Part shown: positions 24,887 to 33,040 of the stretch, one piece after another
How positions within the stretch are numbered: the first letter of the stretch is position 1
Layout of the letters: the number at the start of each line of letters is the position of its first letter
Origin: Leptolyngbya sp. BC1307
GTDB taxonomy: Bacteria > Cyanobacteriota > Cyanobacteriia > Phormidesmidales > Phormidesmidaceae
Assembly: GCF_002286735.1 (NCBI RefSeq)
Contig: NZ_NRTA01000039.1
Location: 1 to 38,349, forward strand
DNA: 38,349 bases
Direction: 5' to 3'
The notes under the pieces: model-generated
Databases searched by the model: none
What the model was told of the DNA's origin: nothing
The model's input: the letters and a program-made list of their open reading frames with translations, nothing else
Translations under genes and position numbers: made by a program

Positions 24887-25324
24887 ATGTCAGCCTATGT
24901 TCCCGCCAGCTTACGTGAGCAGATAAGAAAAGATGATCGTGGTCGATGTTGCTATTGCCAAACACAGGAGGCAAACAGCGGTATCCCGCTCTCTTTCGAT
25001 CACATAGTGCCTAGATCCAAAGGTGGCGGAACGACTTTTAAAAATCTCTGCCTTGCCTGCCGTACCTGCAATGAATTTAAGTCTGATGCTACAGAGGGGC
25101 TGAATTTGTTAACTGGCGAAAGCGTAGCTTTGTTTAATCCGTGATCGCAACAATGGTCAGACCACTTCAAGTGGAGTGAGGACGGTGCAAAAGTTGGAGG
25201 CGTAACCTCAGTAGGACTTACCACCGTTATGACATTGCGTATGAACCATGCCGCTATCGTGATAGCCCGAAAATGCTGGGTATTTAGCGGTTGGCATCCG
25301 CCAAGAGATGAACTTTCTATCTGA
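24887..25324 (+). pseudogene. HNH endonuclease with in-frame stop
   Basis: The first 85 codons encode an HNH nuclease domain: RGRCCYCQTQEA (zinc CxxC), PLSFDHIVPRSKGG (catalytic DH), then NLCLACRTCNEFK (second CxxC and Asn). A TGA at 25142-25144 follows FNP. Reading on in the same frame gives a continuous, family-like C-terminus, including WSDHFKWSEDGAKVGGVTSVG and RKCWVFSGWHPPRD, up to a TGA at 25322. Homologues usually continue with Arg-Thr-Gln at the stop position, so a CGA to TGA change is likely. The truncated protein retains the HNH core and might still fold. Confidence 0.85.
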
Positions 25325-25387
25325 GCCATCGAAGGATGGGTTAGTCTGCTGAGAGCGCAGCGCTCTATATTGTGAAGCTACCCTCGC

Positions 25388-25600
25388 TCACTCAATGATT
25401 GCTTCCACCATCGCCCGTTCGAGGTCATCGGTCACTCCGATTCTCGCGGCCCGCTGGCGTAGGTAAACCAGATCGAGGCTTCTTTGGGTTTTGAGAATGC
25501 CTAGTACATCCCGCTATTGTTTTTCGGAACTGCTTTGCTGACCCCAGCGGAGCTTATTGAGCATGACATCTTCGGGGGATGCAAAATAGAGTTTGCTAGT
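25388..25600 (-). pseudogene. Remnant of a nucleotidyltransferase-like (DUF6036/AbiEii-type) gene
   Basis: On the minus strand the frame reads YFASPEDVMLNKLRWGQQ, an in-frame TAG, then RDVLGILKTQRSLDLVYLRQ and a C-terminus DDLERAMVEAIIE ending at TGA 25388-25390. The FASPEDV...KL.W...RDVLGILK pattern is typical of the C-terminal part of cyanobacterial nucleotidyltransferase proteins found in toxin-antitoxin-like pairs. Nothing recognisable of the N-terminal catalytic part remains. It lies downstream of the cysteine desulfurase, on the same strand, and is probably decayed cargo of the same acquired region. Confidence 0.6.
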
Positions 25601-25654
25601 GGGTGATAGTGTTATGCAGCGCCTGAGAATCAACTTACTCGTGTTGACAGACTT

Positions 25655-26824
25655 TCATTCAAGCAATTTGCGAATCGCTCGGGTTTCAGCGATCAGGATT
25701 TGCGCTGCTGCTTCAATCTCTTCATCAGTTGTGAATTTGCCAAGGCCAATCCGTAAGGCTCCTTCGATGACCTCTTCCTTCAGCCTCATTGCCGTTAGTA
25801 CGTGAGATGGAGTCTCGACGCCTGAAGAACAGGCCGATCCGGTAGAGATAGCGAGGTAGTGACGAACTCTGGCAATAATGGCGCTGTTTGGTATGTCGGG
25901 AGCAGATATGTGCAAATTTCCAGCTAAGCGATTTTGAGTGTCTCCGTTGATGATGAGTCCGGGAATATTTGCGAGTAGTTTAGATTGGAGCCTGTCTCGT
26001 TTGGCTGCGATCGCCCGTTCATCTTCGACCATCTCAATTTGACGTAGACGGCAAGCCTCTCCTAACCCAACAATACCGGGAACATTTAGGGTTCCTGGTC
26101 GTAATGCTTTTTGCTGACCGCCGCCATATAGGATAGGAGCAAGCTGATAGCCTTTTCGTACGACTAACGCACCAATTCCTTTTGGGCCATAGAATTTGTG
26201 GGCGGAAAGTGCCAGCATGGTAATTCCCCAGGCTCGAAAGCGGATGGGTATTTTGCCGACGGCTTGGGTGGCATCGCAGAGGAAGGGGACGTTGTGGTTT
26301 TGTGCGATCGCGCTGATTTTTTCAATAGGGTAAATAGTTCCCACTTCATTATTAGCAGCCATCACGCAAAGGAGATGAATGCCGCTAGCACAAACCTGCT
26401 CTAGCTCTAGCAGATCGACATGAGCCTGGTTATCGACTGGTAAAACGGTAAGCTTAATCTGTCCTTGAGATTTGAGGGCATAGCAGGTATCTAAGACGGC
26501 TTTATGTTCAATGACAGAGATAGCTATATGAGGAGTGACGCCCGATTTTTGGGCATGCTTGACAGTGCCTTGAATTGCGATATTAATGCTTTCAGTTGTA
26601 CCAGAGGTAAAGGTGACTTCTCTCGGCGCTGCTTGAATTAGCTCAGAGACATAGTAAGCCGACTGCTTTACCGCAGATTCGGCGCAATCTCCAGCTTCAT
26701 GCTCAACGCTGCTAGCGTTACCGAAGGTAGTGATCATCGCCTGAAAAACTGCGTTCGCGACTCTAGTATCAACCGGAGTTGTCGAATGGTAATCGAGGTA
26801 AATAAGCTCTCTAGAGATAGCCAC
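25655..26824 (-). CDS. Cysteine desulfurase, IscS/NifS/DndA-like
   Basis: A 389-residue PLP enzyme that would take sulfur from cysteine and hold it as a persulfide. The features are complete: YLDYHSTTPVD at the N-terminus, FTSGTTESINIAI, EHKAV (His107), AANNEVGTIYPI, DATQAVGKIP, the PLP lysine in LSAHKFYGPKGIG (Lys210), and the catalytic loop STGSACSSG with Cys332. It begins at GTG 26824, sharing a base with the TAG stop of the BrxL-like gene (TAGTG), so it is translationally coupled to the BREX-like genes. That setting suggests sulfur delivery for DNA modification, as DndA does in phosphorothioation, rather than iron-sulfur assembly. This role is inferred. Confidence 0.9.
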   Translation of the reverse strand: MAISRELIYLDYHSTTPVDTRVANAVFQAMITTFGNASSVEHEAGDCAESAVKQSAYYVSELIQAAPREVTFTSGTTESINIAIQGTVKHAQKSGVTPHIAISVIEHKAVLDTCYALKSQGQIKLTVLPVDNQAHVDLLELEQVCASGIHLLCVMAANNEVGTIYPIEKISAIAQNHNVPFLCDATQAVGKIPIRFRAWGITMLALSAHKFYGPKGIGALVVRKGYQLAPILYGGGQQKALRPGTLNVPGIVGLGEACRLRQIEMVEDERAIAAKRDRLQSKLLANIPGLIINGDTQNRLAGNLHISAPDIPNSAIIARVRHYLAISTGSACSSGVETPSHVLTAMRLKEEVIEGALRIGLGKFTTDEEIEAAAQILIAETRAIRKLLE

Positions 26825-28272
26825 TAAACTGCTTCCACCAAAATCTCTCGACCGAGCTGCTTATATTCATCATCTAAATAGTATTCGGAATCGCGAATGA
26901 ACTGACGAATCTTACAAGCCGGTCTTAAACAATCATTTTCGTAGTCCATTAGGGTTAGCTCTAAATGGGGATAGAGAATTTTAAGGAAACCAGATGATGT
27001 CTTAAGAATGGCATTTTGATCGCGAATGGTAGCCGTTTCGCCAAATTTTGTATGATTCTGTGCATAGGCAGCGTATCGATTGTCTCGGCGTAGTCCGAGG
27101 AGAGCTTCTCCAAAAAAGTCCATTTTAAGACCTACCTGAGACGCAGCCATGTTTCTAGTAAACTTGGGAATTTCCCAACCAGGAATAATACCTGCGAAGC
27201 GATCCAGAAAAGCCGTTTCGCCAAAGAATTCGGGTAGGTCAGTGATGAGGTTATATGAGTTTTTAGGCTGAAGGTTAGCGTCTAATTCGATGTTTGCAAG
27301 CATCATTAGAGAGCAGTCGCTGCTGATGTCGGCAAAGCCAGCTCTATTGTAACGACCGCTAGCTAAGTAACTCTTGAGCGGCCCAATAATCTCGTCTGGA
27401 TCTTCAAAGGTGAGGCTTTGTACTTCATCTAAAACAACAACATCATGTCGGCCTAACAACCCAATTTCTTTATTTCTACCGTTTATAAACAGTTGAGAAG
27501 GCGTGACTTTACCACCGCTAACCACAACTACTTTACTGCTAATATTCTCAAATACGTAACTCTTACCTGTGCCCTTAGGGGCTAATTCCATAGCGTGATA
27601 GTTGGGCTCAACTAATGGCAGTAGACGAGCTAATATCCAGGTTTTAGCATCCTGTGTGTAGCTAGAGTGCTCGGGGTTGTAGCCCATGGAGCAAAACATC
27701 AAATCGCGCCATGCGTGAGCATTAAATTGGGCACGATAGTTAGCATAGGCATCAAAATCTATATTGGAGCACTGGAAAGGATCAAAATCGATGACTTCTG
27801 GCGTACCATCAGGAAGCATTCCTAGTGATATTTTTCCCCATACTCCTTGTCGCAGAAGCATTTCGTGACGTTCTATTAAGTCAGTTGAGATGGCGCAGTT
27901 ATTCATGTTGAGTACAGGAATTTGCGCTAATGGATCAGGAATAACGCCTTTCCCTTGCTCCAGTTTAACTCGTACCTGTAGTAGGGCAATGAGCTTGTGT
28001 ATATCGCCCTGAGTGAGCTTAAATTTGATGATGTTTGCATCGTCTTTTCGTGGAAATGCCTTGCTGACGAAGGTGCTAACCTTCTCTAATTCTGCTTGTG
28101 TCAAGGCACCGCTACCGGGAACAATTTTGTCTAGCAGCCATTCTGCTACGAAGCTAGGAACGCCAGCCCCTGTCAGTCCGCTAGAAGGTAAACGAGTTTT
28201 ATCTATTCCTAAGTCGCCGAAGATATCTCGAACGAGATCGCTGTTGTAGTTTGTTGAATTAGAAGAAGTCAT
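26824..28272 (-). CDS. brxL: BrxL-like AAA+ ATPase, short form without Lon protease domain
   Basis: A 482-residue protein matching the N-terminal and AAA+ parts of BrxL. The Walker A is PKGTGKSYVF (GTGKS 234-238), Walker B VVVLDE (278-283), sensor 1 MLANIELD (324-331) and an Arg-finger region FLDRFAGIIPGW (355-366). Upstream, IERHEMLLRQGVWGKISLG and GYNPEHSSYTQDAKTWILAR (parts) are family-typical. BrxL of type 1 BREX is about 680 residues with a C-terminal Lon-like domain; here the protein stops about 115 residues after the ATPase core. BrxL forms DNA-binding ring assemblies in the known systems. ATG 28272 overlaps the preceding stop by 14 bases. Confidence 0.85.
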   Translation of the reverse strand: MTSSNSTNYNSDLVRDIFGDLGIDKTRLPSSGLTGAGVPSFVAEWLLDKIVPGSGALTQAELEKVSTFVSKAFPRKDDANIIKFKLTQGDIHKLIALLQVRVKLEQGKGVIPDPLAQIPVLNMNNCAISTDLIERHEMLLRQGVWGKISLGMLPDGTPEVIDFDPFQCSNIDFDAYANYRAQFNAHAWRDLMFCSMGYNPEHSSYTQDAKTWILARLLPLVEPNYHAMELAPKGTGKSYVFENISSKVVVVSGGKVTPSQLFINGRNKEIGLLGRHDVVVLDEVQSLTFEDPDEIIGPLKSYLASGRYNRAGFADISSDCSLMMLANIELDANLQPKNSYNLITDLPEFFGETAFLDRFAGIIPGWEIPKFTRNMAASQVGLKMDFFGEALLGLRRDNRYAAYAQNHTKFGETATIRDQNAILKTSSGFLKILYPHLELTLMDYENDCLRPACKIRQFIRDSEYYLDDEYKQLGREILVEAV

Positions 28273-31200
28273 CTAGTCCCTCCTGCATTCCACTGCTGAA
28301 TAGTTGGTTGACCTCAATCGTTGACTCTCTATCTAGATCAGAAGACGAAAATTCAGCATCCTTATAGTAAAACTCCAGTCTGCCGGTGAGTGTGAGTGTT
28401 TTACCCTCATGAGCAGGTGGTAGTTCTGGCCACTCAGGAATTTCTACGTCAATAGTTTGACACGCCTTTTGACTGATGGATACACCCAGGACTTGGCCTT
28501 CCTGCAATGAAGCTAGCTGTTCTATGTATAGCTTACAGTTTTCTATAGGAAGCGCGTTAGAATTATTGACTTCCACTGTTAACAGATGAGATTCTCCAGG
28601 TTTTCCTGAACCAAAACACTTGACGAGAACAGGAGAGCGCTTGACGGATCGTTTCAGTACTGAGAATCCTACAACAACTTCCTCAGGATACAAGCCACCG
28701 TGACAGCCAATGACGCTCTTGTCGTCGGCATAGCTGAACGAATTGAAGCTTCCAGAGCCTCGAACAACGCTGATATCGTGAGGGAGGTCAAAGCGATCCT
28801 TATCGAGTACAGCTAACTGCGGGTCGTCAGTTCGGCCAATGGCCATACGGCCTTTTGGCGTCAGCTCTTTGGATATGAAGGGAAGTTTTGTAGAGGTTCC
28901 CATTAGCTGACCGTGGTCACTAGCAATGACAACTCTCATTTCTTCATGCTGAGGGTGCATTTTTAAGAATCTTAGAATATCGTCGGCGATTCCTTTGATA
29001 GCTCGCTTTCTCTTGACAGCATATAGCTCCTGCCAATCGACTTCCTTGTGAAAGAGGCTATCAAATTCATCGGTATCCCAACAGTAAATACGGTATTTAT
29101 TTTCTTTGAGATCTGCTTGCAATCTACTTTTCGTAACGTCGTTATCTGTATATCTTCTTCCAATAGATTCTTGAAAGCCTTCTCCTGCGTTAGGTTTCCA
29201 GTCTTTATGACTAGGCAGCTGCTGGCTGTACAAGCTCCACTTAGCATACTCGGTTTTAGTAGGCAAAATGCTGAACCGAGGCTGCAACATTTGTTCAAGC
29301 TGAAGCTGTTGGGCATCTGTCAAATTTTCTAAAAGCGTTTGATGATCTAGCCAGCCGAGCCCATCGACAACTACCCATAAGACTGGCCCTTCTTTGCAAA
29401 GTTCATGGACATGGTGGCTGACGTTGTAGTTTAGAAAGGAAGAAGGTACAGAGTCTACTTTCATTTTTGGGTAGTTCTCAAGCATCCAGTCTTCAAAGCT
29501 TGCTGCTAGATGATCGCAAATCTGCTGTTCCTGAGGAAGATTAGATATAACCGTTTCCCACTTTCTAAAGGGTAAGTAAGCGTCTGTAGCCCAAGCCAAT
29601 GCCTCAGTTGGAGAGGCTTCAATAGCCAAAGCAGAGGGCTCGAGCGGACGATGGCGCTGATTTAGCGATCTGTATTGCTCTGGGCTGATATATTGACGCA
29701 GCTTTTGTTCTCGGGCCTTAGTGATGTAGTTTGGGTGCTGCTGTAGTATTTCGTAAGCCTTCTTCGCAATGCGTTTGGGAGCCGGTTGCTCCTCCCAATC
29801 TACACTGTCTAGCAGCCGCGCTTCATTACGGTATAGCTCTCTTTCCCAATAGGCATCGAACTCTGATTGGAAGCGGTCGGGTACTTCAAGTGGATAGGTA
29901 CCTAAATCTGGTAGATATGGCTCAGTAATTTTTAGCCACTGCTTGAGTAGATGAGGTTTATCATCAGTTTGGTAGTAGTGCTCTAGACTTACGCTATTTC
30001 GTCTTGATTGCCATGCTTGCTCTAGCACTTTAGCGTCTGTAGGGACTTCAATAGAAAGCCACTTCGCTAGATTTTGGACAGAAGGGGATTCTGTCCAAAT
30101 TTGTAGTTCGCTATCCGTGATTGCAGATAGTAAGTGAGCGATCGCATCTTGGCCATGCTTTTTTCCGTACTTTTCTAGCCGAACAACGACAGCTAGATAT
30201 TGTTTTTCGCTCCAATCAGACGGTACTTGAATAGGTTGCAAAAAAATTGCTAGTCGCTCTTTAGGAGAAGATTTTATATCAGCAATTAGCTGACTTCGAT
30301 TCCAACATATCAGCCATTCTTCCGCCCAGTCGCAGAGTTCTTTGCCCCTTACCCAGTAGGGGGCGCTATCACTGATGCCGAAGCTTCGCATCCAGGCGAC
30401 TTCGGTTTCAATTGTGACGTAGCCATCCGGAACTGGATATGCTTTCGACGGATCGAGAACGATGGGTTGTTCTGGGCTTGGAGATGCCTGCTGGCTGCTA
30501 GGCAATAGCGTAAATAAGGAAAATGCTGCCTGCTTTGGCACTTGACTTTGTAAGGGGGCCTCGGCTGCAATTGGCACAGGAGAGCGAAAGGGCTTGATGC
30601 TGATGACTGGAGAAGGAATCGCAGGTGCTGGTTCAGCGGGCTGCTTTATGGCTATGTCTTCAGAAACTTTATTTTCAGAATTTTCCTGTCGCGTCTCTAC
30701 GTTTCTCAAGGAAGTTAGTTCTATTTCTGGGTTATCTTGCTCTACTTCTTGTATTTCTAGTGGCTTCAGTGAACTTTCTTCTGAACTGGGGCTGCGTTTC
30801 AGATTTTTAATGCTACTGAGTGCGTCTAGCAGCTCTTGAGCAGATTGGAAGCGGTCTGTGCGGTTTGATGCGATCGCCCGCTGCAAAAGCAGTGATAAGT
30901 CTTCGCCTATGTCCTCACATCCCTCAACATGGCTAGGGTCAAAACATTCTTGCCCTACTACTGGCTGAGCTGCATTGAAAGGATACCTGCCTGTTATGCA
31001 CTCATAGGCGGTAATTCCAAGGGCGTACAGGTCTCGGTCTATACGGTCTTCTTTTGAGGGTTCAATAGAAGGCTTAAAACCAGGTGGCAGGTATCGGCGA
31101 GTTCCTGCTGTAATGGCAGATTCATCGGATGAAGTGACCGACACATTGAAATCAATGATCTTTATGCCTTGATTAGTCAACAATAGATTAGACGGCTTGA

Positions 31201-33040
31201 TGTCTTGATGGTAGATATTCGCTTGGTGTAGATAGGATATTCCTTTAGCCGTTTGCTCTAAGACTTTTACAGATTCTTCTAGGGATAAGTCTCTTGATGC
31301 TAGAACTTCTTCTAAATCCTTGCCTTCAAGATATTCAAACAGAATAAAAGGTGTGTCGTCGTACTCGCGAAGCTGACCAGACCACCGAACTTTGACAATA
31401 TGAGGATGAGGGTCTTGTAGAACTCTATACAGAGCCGCAAATTCTTGTTGAGCGCGCTCAAATAAGGAATATTTATCACGAACGACTATCTTGATAACTT
31501 GGAAATCTTCGCTGAAAGAGTCGAACACTTTATAAGCAACAGCGAAACTACCCGGTTTACCTAATCGTTCAACAACTGAGTATCTGTTGTCTAAAACTGT
31601 GTCTGGTGAAAGGCTTGCTAAGTCTGGAATGCTTTTTGAGAAAGGAGCTAGCCTGTCTAACGCTGCTTGAGCACTAACGAAGCGATCGCTACGGTCAAAG
31701 GCACAGAGTTTTTGCAACCACTTGTCGAAACCGTTTGGTAAGTCATGATACTGTTGTGAGGGCAGCGCCGGAAGCACTCCATCGCTTGCATACATCTCTT
31801 CGAAGCTCTTGAAAGCAGGCTCTCCCATCAGCAGCTCGTAGAAAACCTGTCCAGCAGAAAATAGGTCTGATTTTTCACAAGCACTAGCAGGGCTGTTTTG
31901 ACAGTCGAAATCTTGATAAATCGAGGAGGCTTCTAAATCGTCGCCGATGGCATTAGCGATTGTTCCCGTTCTATTTTCGATGCGAGCGTAGTCAAACCCT
32001 GTCAGCTTTGCCTGTTTTTCTGGGGTAACAAAAATATTATCTGGAATGATATTACGATGAATGACACCGTGCTTGTGCGCATGATCTAGGCCGCGTAGAA
32101 CGTCTGCAATGACGTTGCGTTTCTGTTCCAGCGTCAAATGATTGATTCTGATTAACTGACGAAGCGGCTGTCCTTGAATATCTTCTGTGACGAGAACTAA
32201 ACTATCTGCCTCAGCGCTCTCGAAGATGTCTTGGACTTTTACTATGTTGTCGTGACTAGGTAGGTCGTCAACTGCTTGAAAAGCGGTGCTGATCAATCGG
32301 TATGCTTCTTCTCTTTCAGTCGCGTCGATCCAGGGCTCGACACCGTAAGCCTTCAACCTAGCTCTACGATTCTGCAATCCAAGCGTGACTTTCTTCGCCA
32401 AATACTCAACATACTTATCTTCTTTTTCTCCTAGCTCCTCAATCACCTCCCACGAGCCAAACCTTTTTTTGTGGTTTCTAGGCTTCGCACGTCCTCTAAT
32501 TGCACGATCAATTGCGTTGACATGAGATGCGATCTTAGTCTCAAAGCGATTGCTGTCGATACTTTGCCAGTCTTTAAAGTACCTGATACTAGGTTCTCCA
32601 AGGCGAATGATATCGTCTTTTTCAAGTCCATCAGTGCTGACATCAATGACTTCTACATTTTCAGTTGTCAATAGCACAGTACCCTGTACTAGAACTCTCT
32701 GAAGAAGCCTTCTACGGATGGGATCAGTATCTACAATGAGTCCGTTCAAAACCCTAGCGTGTTGGCGGTACTTTTTTAGCGGCGAAGGATAAGATTGTCT
32801 ATTTTGTGGATACCACTCATTACGATCAACCTCAACCCTGCCGTATACCCCTTTTACATCGACTATGTAAACAGCATGAGGTGCTACTAAGATGATGTCT
32901 ACTTCGTACAGCCGTCCGTTGCGAGGAATTTCTAAATTGGTATAAAGCCTGTAGTCGTCAGGCAGATGCTTACGAAGATACTGGGCGGCTATGCGTTCGG
33001 ATTCGTTTTCGGGTTCGCCGAACTGAATTAATTCTGCCAT
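28259..33040 (-). CDS. NERD-pseudokinase-kinase-PglZ fusion protein (PglW-like + PglZ)
   Basis: A 1593-residue continuous frame with four parts. Residues 10-160: NERD nuclease-related domain (RLYEVDIILVAPHAVYIVDVKG). Residues 195-465: protein-kinase fold with lost catalytic residues, HRNIIPDN (328-335) for HRDxKPxN and GFD (348-350) for DFG. Residues 485-745: Ser/Thr kinase with Lys517, HQDIKPSN (611-618), and DFN (630-632), probably active. Residues 745-860: Pro/Ser/Glu-rich linker. Residues 860-1593: PglZ, alkaline-phosphatase-like fold, with LWVVVDGLGW (Asp1226), IASDHG (Asp1375, His1376), and GCHGG (His1447). PglW (NERD-kinase) and PglZ are normally separate proteins of type 2 BREX/Pgl. 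ATG 33040 overlaps the upstream stop by one base (TAATG). Confidence 0.9.
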   Translation of the reverse strand: MAELIQFGEPENESERIAAQYLRKHLPDDYRLYTNLEIPRNGRLYEVDIILVAPHAVYIVDVKGVYGRVEVDRNEWYPQNRQSYPSPLKKYRQHARVLNGLIVDTDPIRRRLLQRVLVQGTVLLTTENVEVIDVSTDGLEKDDIIRLGEPSIRYFKDWQSIDSNRFETKIASHVNAIDRAIRGRAKPRNHKKRFGSWEVIEELGEKEDKYVEYLAKKVTLGLQNRRARLKAYGVEPWIDATEREEAYRLISTAFQAVDDLPSHDNIVKVQDIFESAEADSLVLVTEDIQGQPLRQLIRINHLTLEQKRNVIADVLRGLDHAHKHGVIHRNIIPDNIFVTPEKQAKLTGFDYARIENRTGTIANAIGDDLEASSIYQDFDCQNSPASACEKSDLFSAGQVFYELLMGEPAFKSFEEMYASDGVLPALPSQQYHDLPNGFDKWLQKLCAFDRSDRFVSAQAALDRLAPFSKSIPDLASLSPDTVLDNRYSVVERLGKPGSFAVAYKVFDSFSEDFQVIKIVVRDKYSLFERAQQEFAALYRVLQDPHPHIVKVRWSGQLREYDDTPFILFEYLEGKDLEEVLASRDLSLEESVKVLEQTAKGISYLHQANIYHQDIKPSNLLLTNQGIKIIDFNVSVTSSDESAITAGTRRYLPPGFKPSIEPSKEDRIDRDLYALGITAYECITGRYPFNAAQPVVGQECFDPSHVEGCEDIGEDLSLLLQRAIASNRTDRFQSAQELLDALSSIKNLKRSPSSEESSLKPLEIQEVEQDNPEIELTSLRNVETRQENSENKVSEDIAIKQPAEPAPAIPSPVISIKPFRSPVPIAAEAPLQSQVPKQAAFSLFTLLPSSQQASPSPEQPIVLDPSKAYPVPDGYVTIETEVAWMRSFGISDSAPYWVRGKELCDWAEEWLICWNRSQLIADIKSSPKERLAIFLQPIQVPSDWSEKQYLAVVVRLEKYGKKHGQDAIAHLLSAITDSELQIWTESPSVQNLAKWLSIEVPTDAKVLEQAWQSRRNSVSLEHYYQTDDKPHLLKQWLKITEPYLPDLGTYPLEVPDRFQSEFDAYWERELYRNEARLLDSVDWEEQPAPKRIAKKAYEILQQHPNYITKAREQKLRQYISPEQYRSLNQRHRPLEPSALAIEASPTEALAWATDAYLPFRKWETVISNLPQEQQICDHLAASFEDWMLENYPKMKVDSVPSSFLNYNVSHHVHELCKEGPVLWVVVDGLGWLDHQTLLENLTDAQQLQLEQMLQPRFSILPTKTEYAKWSLYSQQLPSHKDWKPNAGEGFQESIGRRYTDNDVTKSRLQADLKENKYRIYCWDTDEFDSLFHKEVDWQELYAVKRKRAIKGIADDILRFLKMHPQHEEMRVVIASDHGQLMGTSTKLPFISKELTPKGRMAIGRTDDPQLAVLDKDRFDLPHDISVVRGSGSFNSFSYADDKSVIGCHGGLYPEEVVVGFSVLKRSVKRSPVLVKCFGSGKPGESHLLTVEVNNSNALPIENCKLYIEQLASLQEGQVLGVSISQKACQTIDVEIPEWPELPPAHEGKTLTLTGRLEFYYKDAEFSSSDLDRESTIEVNQLFSSGMQEGLDDFF

